A stretch of DNA of 64,000 bases from Crotophaga sulcirostris (lineage: Eukaryota > Chordata > Aves > Cuculiformes > Crotophagidae), in the NCBI GenBank assembly GCA_013397455.1, contig VYZB01000036.1, positions 2,308,341-2,372,340 of the forward strand. Reading direction: 5' to 3'. The number at the start of each line of letters is the position of its first letter. The stretch's first letter is position 1. A model generated the notes under the pieces. It ran no database searches, was not told the origin of the DNA, and worked only from the letters and a program-made list of their open reading frames with translations. Positions 1 through 51,800 of this stretch are shown here, piece by piece. Position numbers and translations under genes: made by a program.

Positions 1-59
1 TTTGGTTTGTTGGGTTTTTTTCTTTCTTCCTCCCCAGATGTTCTTTTTTAAAGCTTTCA

Positions 60-250
60 AAAATTGGCTCCTTTTCCTCGCAGGGCCTGGCAGGCTTTTA
101 AAGGAATGCAAGGAGCCGTGGGACGCCGCAGCGGGGAGGTGTTGAGGGGAGGGGGTCCCCCCGCCCCGCGGGCTGAGGGCTGGGCGGGATGGCCCGGGGT
201 GGCGGTGCCTGCGGGTCCTCGCCCGCCACACTCTTCCTTTTCCCTTAAAG
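60..250 (+). promoter_or_regulatory. GC-rich block at the 3' end of MAPK12 intron 1
   Basis: A roughly 190-base block is rich in G, C and CpG compared with the AT-rich intron that follows. It contains no recognisable p38 exon 1 (no glycine-loop codons). It is probably the edge of the CpG island of the MAPK12 promoter upstream of the window; that is inferred from base composition alone. Confidence 0.4.
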
Positions 251-38020
<37,770 letters not shown>

Positions 38021-38106
38021 TTGTATAACTTGATCTTTTCAGAACTTGGAAGAAAGCAGGAAGGTTGTAAATGTTTGTGATATTTCAGGTGTATAAAACT
38101 TTTATA

Positions 38107-38112
38107 AATAAA
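38107..38112 (+). terminator. MAPK12: MAPK12 polyadenylation signal AATAAA
   Basis: AATAAA lies 87 bases after the stop codon, so the 3' untranslated region would be only about 110 bases. It is the first canonical signal after the stop; later signals could also be used. Confidence 0.75.
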
Positions 38113-40020
38113 CTGGATGTAATCTGTTTCATATGAACTGTAAGAAAGAGTAATGTCTTTTACTCTGCCTGTGGAAGTTGGTGCCTTTGGAAGTAGTATT
38201 TCGAAACTGTCCAGAAACTTACTCTTGCCTACAACCTCTTCCTTCTGCACAAGAGGATTCAGACTGTGATAACCTGATGCCATCCTCGAAAGAGCAGGTA
38301 AAATTGATTCTTCAAATCAGAGATCAGAAGATTACAAGTTACGACTCTAAACAAGCTGGGACACATAGCATGTCAGAGATGTGCCATGACTGCTTTCCAA
38401 ATCCATTGAACTGTCTTGAATGCAAGAAGTGTTTGTGGCTCTTCCTCTGGAATATTTCATTCGTTAAGCTGCCTGTGAAGGCTTATCAGGTTCTGCTACC
38501 TCAGCTAGTGCAGCAGGTAGCGGAGACACAGCTGGAATCAATGCCTGTGTCCCCTGTCCTATGTGAGGGGAGGAGGAGCTGAGCTCCAGCTGTTTGACAG
38601 ATGTGGGCAAGAAGCAGAGAAGTGTCCATGTCCTAGATTTGTTCAAAGTAACCAGTGTAGCAGGACAAGATTTGACAAACATGTTAGGTGAACAGTTGCT
38701 AGATAAACGATCACTGTCAAGGGGTATGATGTATTCCTCTGAATACAGTAGAGTTTCTCTGTATAATAGACTAGGCATCAAGGATTCCCAGGGAGAAATT
38801 CTTAAGAGTTTTTCTAAAATTTGGTAATCTTAGTATTGAAATGATCACTGAAACAGTGCATCTTCTCAGAGGACGTGCTGGTTATAGCATCAGCAGTGCT
38901 GATTTTAGAAACAGAGCTGCACACGATCACATTATAGAAAATAAAATGAGGATAAAAATGCTACACTGCAGCTGTTCCTTGGGAATACCTGCAGCAAGCT
39001 GTTTTGTTCATAGTGTATAAAGGTGTTGCCAGGTGCAGATAACAACCGTTCCATTTTTTAGCCTTTTGAACCTGTCTTACTTCTGGGGGGGAACCTTCAG
39101 ACCTTCTGTTTGGAGGTGCCTTACCAGAGAGAGTCAGCTTCCTAATGGGATATTGGTTAAACACTTGATGAGTTCCTCTTACTGTCTGCTTTCATTATTG
39201 TATTTTCCAAGGTGTTTAGTTCGTAATAATCTCTCAGAGGTAGGAAAAAGAAACTGGCAAACCTTTGATGAAGAATTTATTTTATCAGCTTGCTTGTCCT
39301 TGCCTAAAGGTCATCTCTTTACAGTTGACTAATTGAATGTGGATTATTCCAAATGCAATACGCTGTTGTGTGTTGCTACTAAGTGAAACAGTTGTGAAGA
39401 AAGGCATTAGATCTTAGCAGGTAATAATTGAAAAAGAAGTGAGAAATTATTTGGAGGTTTTTTTACTTTAATAACCAATTTAAACCAGAAGTTTAATCAA
39501 GGCACAGTTGTCCTGTTTCTTTCAATGAATGCTTAAGTCAAACACCTGTAAATATTAGTGTTTGTTTAAAAACTGTGATAAACATTGCTTAGCTGAGACG
39601 GGCACCTAGTAAGAATAAGTAGTGAAAGAGAACCCTTGAAATATTAACGTATTTGACAAGTCATTAGAAATTATAGTTTCAGTAATGCATGCAAAAAAAG
39701 CGGAGAATGTAATTTGATACAAAACATCTTTCCATACTACAGGTCACTGAGGAAGGTGCACCCTTTTGCACTGTTGACTTTCTACTTGGACTACACTTTT
39801 ATGTTAAATAGGAAATGGAACTTTGTATTTTACTAAACAGATATTTTCTCTTTTATGATCATGCCGTGTGGTCCTCTTAAAAGTCATGGGAGAATGGATT
39901 TGATAGAGCTAGCCAAGGGCAATGGAGGAATGTCGCAAACTTCTTTGAAAATTTTCCCTCTGTATTTTAAATAGAAATTCAACATCCAAAATTATAGCTA
40001 ACATCTGAAGTCTTGAGATA

Positions 40021-40186
40021 ATCATAGAATCATAGCATGATTTGGATGGGACAGGACCTTAAAGATCATCCAGTTCCAACCCCACCCCCCCCCCCCCCTG
40101 CCATGAGCAGGGACACCTTCCACTAGATAAGGTTGCTCTAAGCTTTATCCAACCTGACCATAAGCACCTCCCTGGATGGGGCATTA
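40021..40186 (-). mobile_element. CR1 LINE 3'-end fragment, antisense
   Basis: The + strand starts ATCATAGAATCATAGCATG and continues through ACCTTAAAGATCATCCAGTT, GCCATGAGCAGGGACACCTT and CACCTCCCTGGATGGGGCAT. These are the reverse complement of the usual CR1 3' end. A run of 14 C interrupts it at 40085-40098. Confidence 0.9.
40085..40098. repeat. Poly-C tract of 14 C inside the CR1 tail
   Basis: Fourteen consecutive C follow CCCA in the CR1 remnant, at a place where CR1 copies normally carry a short C run. It is expected to be length-variable and prone to sequencing error. Confidence 0.9.
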
Positions 40187-41910
40187 ATGCAAATGGCTCC
40201 AATGTTAGAATTCAAGGGAGCATATTTTTTCATTGAAAAACTAGTTTGCGTTTTGTTTGTAAATACCAGCACTTCAGTGGGCATTTTCACTTTTCCTTGC
40301 TTTAGCTTTAGGGACGTCAAGCCCTAAAACCCTCCGCTGGCTGAGGTGAGTATTTCCCTCCGTTAATCTTGACATAGCCTTGGAGAAGCAGCTAGCCTGC
40401 ATGAGAAAGACTTAAGAAGGTAATGTTAGTTCAGATAATACAGTTTGGGGAATACAGAACTCTTAAAATAACTGAAGAGAAGACCTTGATGCATGTAACA
40501 GGTGAGACAGGGGCTGCTGTGCTGTCTGGTAAGCAAACAGTCTGTAAGGTAAAGTAACAAACATGGGATGTCAGGCGCATCTTGGCAAGATGGTTCTGCT
40601 GAGAGATTGAAATCTGCAAAAATGGCTCCAAACAGCCATAGAGATTATTAGTATAAATAACTCATTAAAAGAAATGCAGGGTAAAAACAGAAATATTTTG
40701 CATGGGAGGCAGCTGCTGCTTCAAAGGGAGAGACAACATTTCCTACGTTTTTATTTGCTGTTTCTGCTGGTGCTAAGCAACTCAGGAATAAGAACCCAGT
40801 TTCTGTTTGCCTTAAAGAGAAATGTAAATACGTTCTGCATGTACTTGAAATGTATTGTGAAAAATAAAGGTTGGGGGTTTGGTTTTTTTACACAATAATG
40901 GTCTTATTTGCCCTATATGTATTCCCAAATGTATAATCACTTGAAAATAGTATTTCTGGTATAAGGGAACTGTATGAAAACTAATACTGTAGGTATGTTT
41001 CATGTAATATGAGCTGCTGGTGTAGTTTATTTTGGAAGTCACTCAAACCACAGACCCTAACCTTTCTCCCATTTCCAGAGTTGAAGTCAGCCACAGAGCT
41101 GATCTGAATGTGCCATTCCACCTGATTATTTCTTACAGCATTTTTTGATTATACCAGACATCTCTGCTTTGTTCTGAAGGACGAGATTTCCACTCATAAG
41201 CACGGATGTATTTCTCACACTGATTTTAAAAGCCAAAGTCAGATTCACCATCATCATGTGTCTTTGAGTTGCACAGGGAAGTCTGTGTGAACAGCATTCT
41301 GGTAGACTATATGGGACCTTTGCCCTGAAACCCAGGTGTCCCCTCAGCAGGATTGTCCCCTTAGGTATTAGTCTTCATTTGATTGAAGACTCATTGTTCA
41401 TGTTGAATTTTGATAACGTGGTGGTGTGGGCCAAATGCAGCTCAAATTTCCCTCGATGATTTTCTGGGTTTTTCGTAGGATAACCCTGAGAAGAGTACCA
41501 ATACATGTCCTGCAAAATGTCTTCAGAAGATCCACTTTGTTCTTGATTTGGAAATACCAGGCATATGAGCTGGGGGGAATTCTTCGAGCTTCCTACATTC
41601 TGATCTGTTGTTCAAGTACATATCGGATCCTTCTGGTCTGCTTTAGCTAAGGCTGTTAGAGAATGAAGCATCTGTCAGCTACTCCTGCAGGGCTTCACAT
41701 GGTCCCTGCAGGTACCAGAGAAAGAATAGGGGCTCGTAACACCTACTGTGTCTGCCAATTAATTCTCCATCTCCAGAATACACTGTAGGGCAACTGGCTG
41801 TGTACGTCAAATAATACCAGAAGCAGTTTCATGGACTACAGCACTTAGATTTTAAGTATTTTTAAGAATTCAGAAGCATAAACTGGAGAAAGATCAAGAG
41901 AAGAAGACTT

Positions 41911-41992
41911 CTGATGGTTGGACTGGATCTCTGAATGTTGGACTGGATGATCTTAGAGATCTTTTCCAACCTTAATGATTCTATGGTTCTTT
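41911..41992 (+). mobile_element. Very short CR1 3' tail, sense
   Basis: About 80 bases. GTTGGACTGGATGATCTTAG, CTTTTCCAACCTTAATGATT and CTATGGTTCT match the last part of CR1. The first TTGGACTGGAT segment is partly duplicated (41917 and 41938). Confidence 0.82.
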
Positions 41993-44900
41993 GAAACTTC
42001 AGGGACTACCAGCTAATGAGCAGCTCTTGTGCACGGATGATTTGCAGCCCTCTGGGATAGTGACATAATGATCCTTAAACTGCATTGCCCCCTGCAAGAG
42101 TCACAATTATCACAAGTTATAACAGTAAAATTACACAGCTTGGGAAACTGTGGACACTTAGTCCAGCGGGGGCCTGGGCCAAGGCAGCTTTTTTTCAGGT
42201 GTGTTAAAAAAGCCCGTTTGTACACAGTGGAGTTCCTGCCACAAGCAGTACCACTTTGTCATGTGTCCAAGCATTTTGCCGTTCCTAGGAAGCTCCTTAC
42301 ATTTTGGGGTTTGAGTCAAGTTTGAATTTCCTTTTTTATAAGAACAGTAGTGTGTGACTGTAAGCAGAGGCTATGGCTGAGAAGGGTAATCAGAAAAACA
42401 TTAACTAAAATTTTCTCTAAAGCAAATCCCCTCAAGATCTAGGATACATTACAAAAAAAGGGTCAGTTAAAAGGAACCAAAATTGCTACTCAGGAAGACT
42501 CCTGAGCCACGGCTGGATTAACCAAGTATTTTTGGCTAGAGTTTGAACTCTTAATCCCAAGACAAATTTTTGCTTAATGCAGAAAATTTACATAGTATAG
42601 GCTTGGAATAAAGAGAAAGCATGACTGATGCAGACAAAACGTGTGCTAGTCCTGAAGCAGGGCACTTTTGTAAGAACAGGCTTGCATAGTGGTGAGGGGA
42701 GCACAACAATGCGGGGAACTTCCCCAGACAGCATCCTCCAGAAATGGATGTTCATCTAGAAACAGGTATGTTTTTCCATCTTGCTGGAAACAAAATGATC
42801 AGACCAGGCAAATATGTGATTCCACTTAAATGATTACATTAAATATAAGGCACCTCCAGTTAGCTGGGGTTCTTAATTGTGGATTTCCAGGCAAAAATGT
42901 AGTTACAGGGAGATTCACCTTGGAAGTTCATTGTAGTCCTGACAGTCTCAATCTGACCATATCATTACTACCGTCAACACAGTTTACGTAAGCAATCGTG
43001 AGCTCCTTGTCTATGTTTATGGCAATTTTCTTCATGTGGTACCACCTTCTCTGAGGGCAATGACTAAGTCTTCTCTAGGAATGTGTTAGTATGTTTTTAG
43101 CAGAAGAGGTTATAGCTCCAGCCCCCCAGCTCTTGCAGAAAGTGGCAACTGTATGATCACTAAGACAAGGCAGAGCACAGGACATCAAAGGGATATCTGG
43201 TGGTTGTGGTATCCTTGTAAAAACTACAGACCCCTCTCCCTATGTCTGCCAAAGCTGTCTTCGGTTGTTCCTCCTGTTTTGGCAGGTCGGCTGCAGACCT
43301 GGGCACCTGCTGCAGCAGGGAGTCCTCTTTGCTTGCACATACAAGCTGGGGGGAGTTGTGTGTTGGACACCTGGGCTCTGCACAAACAAACTCACCAGGG
43401 CTGGGAGTGTTTCCAGGTGTTAAACTTCAGCTGCCTGCTCTGTTAAATCACTAACACAGTTTTGGCCCAGGGCAGCTGTGGTCTTCTGTGTCTCTCCCAG
43501 CAAAGCTGAGGAGCTGGCAGTGGCTGGGTGCTGCTTCTAATAGACAGTGAGGTGCTTTCAGCTGGCTTTGGAGAGTAAGAGGCTTCTGTAGCTTGGAGTT
43601 GGGCACTTTCTTGCCAGCTGGACTTCTTAGATCCGGCAAACTGCTCCAGGCATGGTTAATTTACTAGCACAGACATGGCCAGAGAGCCAGCAGTGGCTGG
43701 AATGTTGTGCTCACCCCAAACCAAGGGGTGCGTGTGACTGTAATCTCTTTGTGCTGTTGCCCTCTAGCCATAAAATAATCAAAATGCAGCCTTTGTGAAG
43801 TAATAAACAGCTACATGATGGTGAGCTCTGCTCTAAGGGTTATGAGAGTATCTCCAGGGACTTGCAGAGGTTTGGCTGCAAGGTTGGGGGCCAGCTCAGA
43901 GGCAGTGCAGCCAAGGGCAGCCCCTTCCCCATGGTGACCCTGGGGAGAAGCTCCCAGACACCGTGGGGCCAAACCCTGGCCAGGGAAGCTGCTTCCAGCT
44001 GAGGCTCTAAAACCACATAAGGGAGAATAGTGTGAATGCTAAGATCCAGTCCTGCCTGCTGGCAGAGTGGGAGGGCTAAGCTACCAGGGACACAAATAAA
44101 TTCCCAGTCCCATGCCACATCATAGGCTTTAAACATGATTCTCGTCATGGCTTCTAAATACTCTGATAATGCTCTACATTAAAGTTGCTGAATTATCAGA
44201 ACAGGTGTGAAACTATGACTGTATGTAAACAAGTGACTATCAGGTGACTCCAAAATGAGTGGGATTCTCTTCATAAACAGCTCACTATAACTATGATTAC
44301 TGTAGCTACTCAGTATTCTCATTCCACATCTCTAAAACAGAACATTAACTACTTTTCCTTAGGTTTCTCAATGGATTTTATAGCCTTTTATGCTTTATGG
44401 CTGGATTAATGTTTTTGATCATCTGGATTTCATATGATTACAATTATGAACTTGCTCCATGTCTATCAGTTTTTTTAATTGCTTTCCATAGCTGGTGTTT
44501 GGCACCATTACAGTGCTTTGAGATATAAATTATTTATGTAAAGGGAAAATTCATTTGCACTGCAACCTCAAGCCTTAGCAGTGGAGTAAGCATGACCTCC
44601 TGTGATAAAATGCTCAGGAACAGCTGAAGAGCCAAGCTGTGCAAGCAGTGAGCATTGTTGAGCCCCAAAGACTGACTTGCCTTAATGTGCCAAATTCATA
44701 CCAGAGGATGCTCAAGGACACCATTAGGGTTAATAAATTCTTCTCTAATATGGTGATGTGACATCATCAGCTGTTTCAAGTATCCTTTGTGATCAATTAT
44801 GAAGTTTAAAGAAGACTAAATCTCTTTATTCTTGTCCAAGAATTTTAGGTCTTAAAGCACATGAGCAGGTCAGTAAGGCTGGCAATGAAGACCCTGAACA

Positions 44901-47900
44901 AAAAACAGCTGGAAAGGAGAAAAATGGAAACTTGGAAGCAGGCAGAATTTGAAGCAGTAGTTCCCCTCATTTTCCTATGTTAGCTTTATCTGCTTATGCA
45001 GTGTTCTTACTAGGTAAATCAAATGCCACTAATCTTCAAAAAAAGAAATAGCCAAGTGGATGTTCTTACGTGTGTGGGCACAGACCCAAGCTGGCTTCTC
45101 TCACCGGAGTGCAGGGAGAGAATGGCCGTGCATGGATTCCAGTAAGCACAGGAAAAGAAGCTGTTTGTTCCTCAAAGCTTGGTATATGCACCTGCAGCAT
45201 CCCTTGCTGGACCCAAGATATTAGGATGAGGATATTTTAGTCAGTCAACTATATGGCAGGGTAAAGTACCTAAATAAAGCAAAATGTCACTCAATTGTTA
45301 AATAAAAAAGAAGGAAAAGAAAAAAATACGGAGCACTTACCCACACAAACAAGTGCTCAGGTTTCACTCTCTGAATGTATTTTCTATAAATATTTTTTTC
45401 ACTTACCGAACATAAAAAAAAGCTCTCCTGCCCTAGTAAATTTAAAAGTAGTACTGCTGTGGTGGAGATGTAGATATAATGGCACAAGGCTTATGAAGAC
45501 TGGTGATAGCTATTATCAAACAGACATAACCAGGGGAAAAAAGCTCAAGAAGCTGTCAGGGAAACATGCTCCTTTTAAGGTCTGAAACTAGAGCTGCAAT
45601 CACAAACCTTTTGTCTCTGGATGCTCCGAAATCAATTTAAAAATACTTTTCCTACTAAACTATTTGCTCCTCTGCAGTTTCCGTAATGAAAAGAGCCTCC
45701 TGTGGATACAGTTATCAATCTTTGGTCACTGCAACCAGCATGAAACCCTTAATGCTATTTAGAGAATGAAAATTGTTCTTAAGACCCCAAAATCAGCCTT
45801 TCCAGATTAACCTTAAATTTAATTATTTGTATGGTTCTCCCTGCCTGAGTTTCATGAACTAATTAGAAGTAAACCACAGTTTCAAAGATCATTTAGGTAC
45901 TGTTTGATTTTGAGCCATTTCTTAATGATTGCTCTATAATTTTTCCATATTTATTTGCTCAGTTCTTGCTACTGTGTAGCTATTTAGGATGAACTCATCT
46001 TCATTTAATTTTCCAGTAGCACCACTGGAAAAAAAAGATTGCCCTGGGATGAAGGCAAAGGGCTGTGAAAGCCAAATGATATAACATTTCACAGTGGCTG
46101 TATGGTCTGCCTCCAGATTAGCAAATGGGTGCTGGAGTCATGGACCCTCTAATCCTGGTCTGCAGGCTGAAGGGCTCTGCCCAGGTATTTAAACCCAAAG
46201 AGCATTTAATCATTAGGGTGGAGACTTCTTTATCAGTGAACTTCTCTTTGAGATAGGGTAATAGGCACCAAATGTCTTTGATCTCAACAGAGGCAATGTG
46301 TGCGACACAAGCTGCGGTGAAAGGGAATCTGCCATCTGAGCTCTGAGGGACTGAAAGCCTGAAGAAAGAGAAAATTATTTCCTTCCCTTTTTTAAATTCT
46401 CCCTTTTCAAAGGATTTAAAGTCTGTCAGGAATACCAATGGGCTGTCCCGCAACAGGGAAGAATGGGGAAGGAGCAGCTGATTTCACTCTCAGGCCTGCT
46501 GTAGGAATTGCTATGGCACTATGAATGCTCTCTGTAGGAGCAGTTGCTGAGGTGTCGCAGATTTTGAGGGCCCCGCATCACAGTGTTATGAGAAGGCACT
46601 GTGTAACCCCATTAGGGTGCACATAAAAAGCCTTAGTAAGTGTGCAAGATGCTAAATCTACTTTTACAAAACTGTTCTACTGGGTGTCCTCTCAGATGGA
46701 CAAGAAGACCTACAGACTATTCACAGGGAAACCATCCCTGTGTGAAAACGCAGAGAAAATCGTACAGCTTCCATTCAAAAAGAAGCAGTGCCTGCTCAGC
46801 CATTGTCACATCCGATGTCTGGAGCTGCCTGTGATGACCCAGCTAATGTTCACCGCGGCCCTGCGGGCCGTCCCCACAGTGCTGTGCTCCTGCTCTCTCA
46901 CACCCTCACTCCTCACACAGAGCTGAGATTCAGCTGTATATTTGTCATCGGAATGGGCTGCGTAAAAGGCCGGAGGCTTCGTTCATCCAGAAACTCAGAA
47001 AAATGTTCTGAGTTCCGTGAGAGTTATATGAGAAATATTGCAGAAAAGTAGATTAGTGAGAGCTGTGATAGCAAATGTGTCTTTTGGCGGCATAAGAAGG
47101 TGCATAAAAGATCATCTTTTGTCATCATCATTTTCCAGAAAGAGTCTGTAAGGGAATATGCAAAATGGGGAGAGTGAAAAGAAATAGAATACATTCCTAC
47201 CACCAGTGAGTATCCTTACTCTTTGGCCATGGACCTTAAGCAACAGAAAAGAACTATGTGTATAGCAGTCAGCTAAATATAATATGCCTTACAGTAATGA
47301 ATGGGCACACTCATTTGTGAAGCAATTACTCTCTTAAGTAATTTGTGATTGCCACAATTAAAAAAAATATTTTTTTTCTTTTCTGTGAATTCAAAACCTG
47401 GTTTTGAGTATTGACTCTATACATACACTTGAGTTCAGGACACAGCTATTTGTTTTTATTGAACCACCCAACATTTAGTATACATATTTGTCCTCGAATT
47501 AAAAAGTTTTCAAATACTTTTAGAAAAAAATCTCTTTCAATAAATACTCTGACATAGAAACTTAAAAATAAAGGCTAGGATTTCTCCAGAAAGTATTTTT
47601 TCTTTTTGATATTTTAAAATGTAAATTTACACCCTCAAAAACAATATGAGTCAAAGCTTGGAGATAAAATTTTAACCAAAAAAAGCTGCCAGGATTCCAA
47701 TGGTCATAATCTGAAATTTATGTTCAGGGTGTAACTCTGATTACTTCTCAATGTATCTTTATTCTAATCTCAGTTCACCAAAATCACTTTTTTTGATTAT
47801 TTAGATTTAAATACATTTTCAATGCCTGGAAAATACTATGTTTTACTATCATTATTCAAGAACAAAAGTCGTGGTAATGACAGAGGGAATTTTGCTTAGA

Positions 47901-48809
47901 GAAGATTTGGCCATAATATCTAATTCAGACATTTGAAGCGTGTTTATTTCTGAAACCTTACCGGTATTATTTAGTTTTGTTTATTCAGCAAAGTATTTAG
48001 GCTGGAGTTTTACTTTTAAACAGATGCTTCAGGTCCATGAAGTTAAAGCAAAGGGAGCTTGGCCTGCCAGGCAGTTATAAGATAGAGATGCTGAGAGCTT
48101 TTCCTCCGGGTGGCTGGGATACGTAGAGGTTAGATGCAAAATACCACCAAGTGACTTAAAAGGGCTGGGCTCCAGGCGTTCTGGAGTCAGCGGACCACTC
48201 ACCCACAATTTCACTTACTTAACTGATAGAGCTATCTCCAGTGACAGCAACAAGCCAGACATAATTTTCAAGACTTAATGTGTTTCCTTCTTATCTCCAC
48301 GATCAGTAGCTGGCTTCGGGCCACAGACAAAGAAAGAATTGGGGGGAATAGACAAGATGACCCTGTTTACTTTCTCAATGGACTACAAATAGTTGATGTT
48401 TACTTGCAGCCCAAACGGCTGTTCCCTCACCTTCCCATGAAACCCTCTTGAGATGACTTTTACTCGCTTTTGTTCATAGAGGTTTGGAAACCATTCGGTG
48501 CGCTCTCCATTTAACCTCACTTTATTTCATTTGCAGTTGCTTGTCACAATGCATAAGAGAGGACTCAGCTACAACAGAAATTTGATAGAGGGAAAATCAG
48601 AATCAGCCCTACTGCCAAAAGACTGCAAAAACTGCTTGAGCCTAAAAGAAACAGGAGCTTTTCAGCAGAGTGAAAATTGTGCCTGAAAGATGTGAAACTC
48701 CATTTGTCAAATGATGCTTCTTCCACAAAAAAAACCCTAAATTGAAATCCAGTAAAACTGACTAAAAAGAAAAGCAAACAGTATTAGCCAAACCAGCAAA
48801 CCAATACCA

Positions 48810-48825
48810 ATAATAATAATAATAA
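48810..48825. repeat. Short (AAT)n microsatellite
   Basis: Five AAT-type triplets are followed by an A run in an AT-rich intergenic region. Confidence 0.8.
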
Positions 48826-51800
48826 AAAAAAACTAAGACATTTTAATTTTTAAGCAGGAGGGAAACAGAGGAGAATGGCTGTTACTCCTGCCTCTCAGTG
48901 AAAGATGCTCTGCTGGTACATGATTGACAGTGTAAAACCCTAAATTCAGACAGACTGTATTTTACTTCCACCTGAAAGCCATCATTTGGAATTTACTTAC
49001 CCCTGGAGCAAAACCACAAGATGCTACTGAGCCTGCCGCACTGCTTACAATTGGAAGAGCAAAATTCTACTTTCTTAACAATAATTTCTGTCCAGCACTT
49101 CTGCCCTCCTCTCAGTCACCTTGAAAGCCAGTGGCTTCACACAGCATAGAACCAACACAGCGTTCGCTGTAAGGCCCTACCATGCAGCCCTTGTGATATG
49201 ACCTGAGTGCAGTTTGTGACTGTACCACTACTAAGCCAGCACGGGATTTCAGTTCTTTCCCTGAAATTATTTTACGTGGCTTGTCCTGCTCTGCAATGAC
49301 AAAAATACTGCTGGGCAGGAGACCTGAAAGCTGAATGGGTCAATGAGTATTGAGGTGGCAAAGGTCAGAGGTGTACGCCTGCACTAGCTGCCAGCTGATT
49401 AGCAAGTCACCTCGCCTTCCTATGCCCTTTTTCAATCCCTGACTTAACTTGGCCTGCTTTGGAAATCCTACTTACCCAGTTTTTGTGTAGTATTCAGCAC
49501 CCTTGTCGGTTTAGGTGATACTGTTAGAATCTGTGTGGGTATTTACCTGCCTCCTCCGCACTGAACGCTTCATTTGAACACTTCGTATTGGAATGCATTT
49601 CACTTCCAGCATCCCTCCCGTAATATTAACCAGGAAAGTCTGTGTGTGGAGTAGTACAAGGCAGCGGGGTTAAAACTTCAACAAGAAGCTCGTGGCAGAG
49701 TCAGAAACTGTTGGGATCACCCAAAGAAAAAACTTTCTCTTTCACTATTGAAACACACATTCCTCTCAGTTAATAAATTAACAGTAATAAGGACAGAGCT
49801 CAGCATGCCAGGGCAGTGAGCCTTTGACTATTTGCATTACACATTTATAAGGAAATACAGTATTTCTGTTCGTTAAAAATTAAAGTAATGCTAAAGCCAT
49901 TGTGATGAATAAATTAATGAGGCTTTTTCAAAACCATCTATTATTTTTCGTCCCCTCTTTTGCAGATACCATTTGTGCCTAAATGGCTTTTTAATAAGGC
50001 AAAGGAAACATTAGGAAATAAATCCTGCCTCATGCAGCAAGGATGCTGGTCCAGCCAAGCTGCCATCAAAGTGATGACCACCTCACCCCAGCCTACTTTT
50101 GCAGCTCAGGGTGCACAGTTAGCAGCTTTGATCCTTGTCTGCGAGCCTTGCATCTCTTCAATTAGACTTCAGATAAAAATGACTCCAGCCAAATATTGCA
50201 ACAAATGTTTAGATTAAAACCCCAAATCCCTACATCTGCTAGTTTGCTCTCAAGCTCCTACTTCCTTTGAAGAAAAATTCAATCCCGTTTCTTACTGGGG
50301 TCTGATGGGTGGCTCCTGGTTAATCTCTGTCTGTCTCCCTGGTAACAGTCAAAGGAGACGACAGAGAGGTGGGCAGGGAGGGAGCCTCCAGCTGCTGTTC
50401 CCTTATCAGGGTGCATCAGCAGGTGACCATTGCTCATATCCAGGAACAATAAATACAGCCTGTGGCTAAAGGAAAAACCAAGCTGTCTTTAGAAGTTTCA
50501 ATGAGCATTAGCTGGACTCCAGACTTAAGAGACGGAAGTTTTTCTAAACCTTCAGGACTTTTATTTTATGCTGCCTACTTGAAATGTATGCAGACACTGC
50601 AATTGTCTTGATAGTTTGCTAAACCAATACTTTTTTCATTTCAACAGTCTTTATTCAAGTAAATTCTACAAGCACATATCACTATGATTAGAAATATTGA
50701 AGCCCCACCAGCTTTTGTGTAGTGGTGTAATGTGCATGTTGGGCATATTTGCCCGATGTTTTTTTCCATGCCACATCAATGAGCAGCTGAGCATTTGCAA
50801 AAAAAAGGAGGGTCTATGGCACAGCCACACAGGTGCTGCAGTGCATGCTTCTGCCAAGGAGCCAACATCTGACTGACCTGAAGCACTCTCCAAGCAATGG
50901 CAATCTACTTTGCATACTTGTTTTTAGTAACTGCTCTGCAAGACTCCTGCTAGAAAGGATAAATGATAATGACTTGCTGTCAAACCAAGTTTCAAAGTAG
51001 CATCTGCTCATGACGAGCATTAAAATAATTAAGCCTAAACAGAAGCACAGCCAAAGTCATTTCCTTGCTTAAAAGCAGCTGGTGAGCATAGCAAAAAGAA
51101 GTGTCAAACTGGCAAATTCCTTAGTAAATTATGACACCAAAAATGGCTCAGGGTAAGGAATTTGACTCAGCTAACATCTTGAACCCAGTGTCAGTAGAGA
51201 GAGGAATCAGAAGCTCCCATGAATGATGGTCTCTCCTGACAGAAGATGGCTGGCAGAAATGATGGAATTACAGATAATGCTCTAGTTTCAGATCCAGCCT
51301 TAAACCAAATACAGTCATAGGTGTCAAAAAAGGCATCTGTGCACATTTTCTTTTCAGAGCTGCTGCTGATCCTTCAGCCATCAGGTGAGCTTCATCATTC
51401 CTAACAAACACATAAAGTCTTGCTATTCCCTGGGAGAACGGCTGCCTCACTCATAACACCAAAGAAAGCAAGAGGAAACAAGAAAAGCAGAGGGCTTGCC
51501 ATTCTTCTGATGGCAAAGCAATAGAGTTTCCCCATGCCTGCGAATCCCCTGGGCTACTCACCGCAGCACCGTGCCAGACGGGGCCAAGCAGTGGGGTGCA
51601 GCCCCTTCCCGGCCCACTGAGGCCATAACCCTCCTGTGCGGTTGGGCCCTCAGCTTCCAGAGGTACCACTGTACTCACATGGAGAAAACCAGTTTTCTTT
51701 AGCATTACAAAATGATGACCCAGTGAAAGTCAGCTCACCAAAAGCCAACTGGCCTCCTTCAAGACATACCTGAGGCTAAAAGAACCTTTAAGGTACAGCT

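Noticed and set aside
1..250. Search for MAPK12 exon 1
   Set aside because: No codons for the glycine loop or the N-terminal p38-gamma sequence are found. The exon must be upstream of the window.
43153..44148. Frames of about 100 codons on both strands in a GC-richer intergenic part
   Set aside because: No domain, splice context or promoter; composition alone explains them.
46640..47051. Three overlapping frames in different phases
   Set aside because: Mutual overlap and low-complexity translation indicate chance; no homology recognised.
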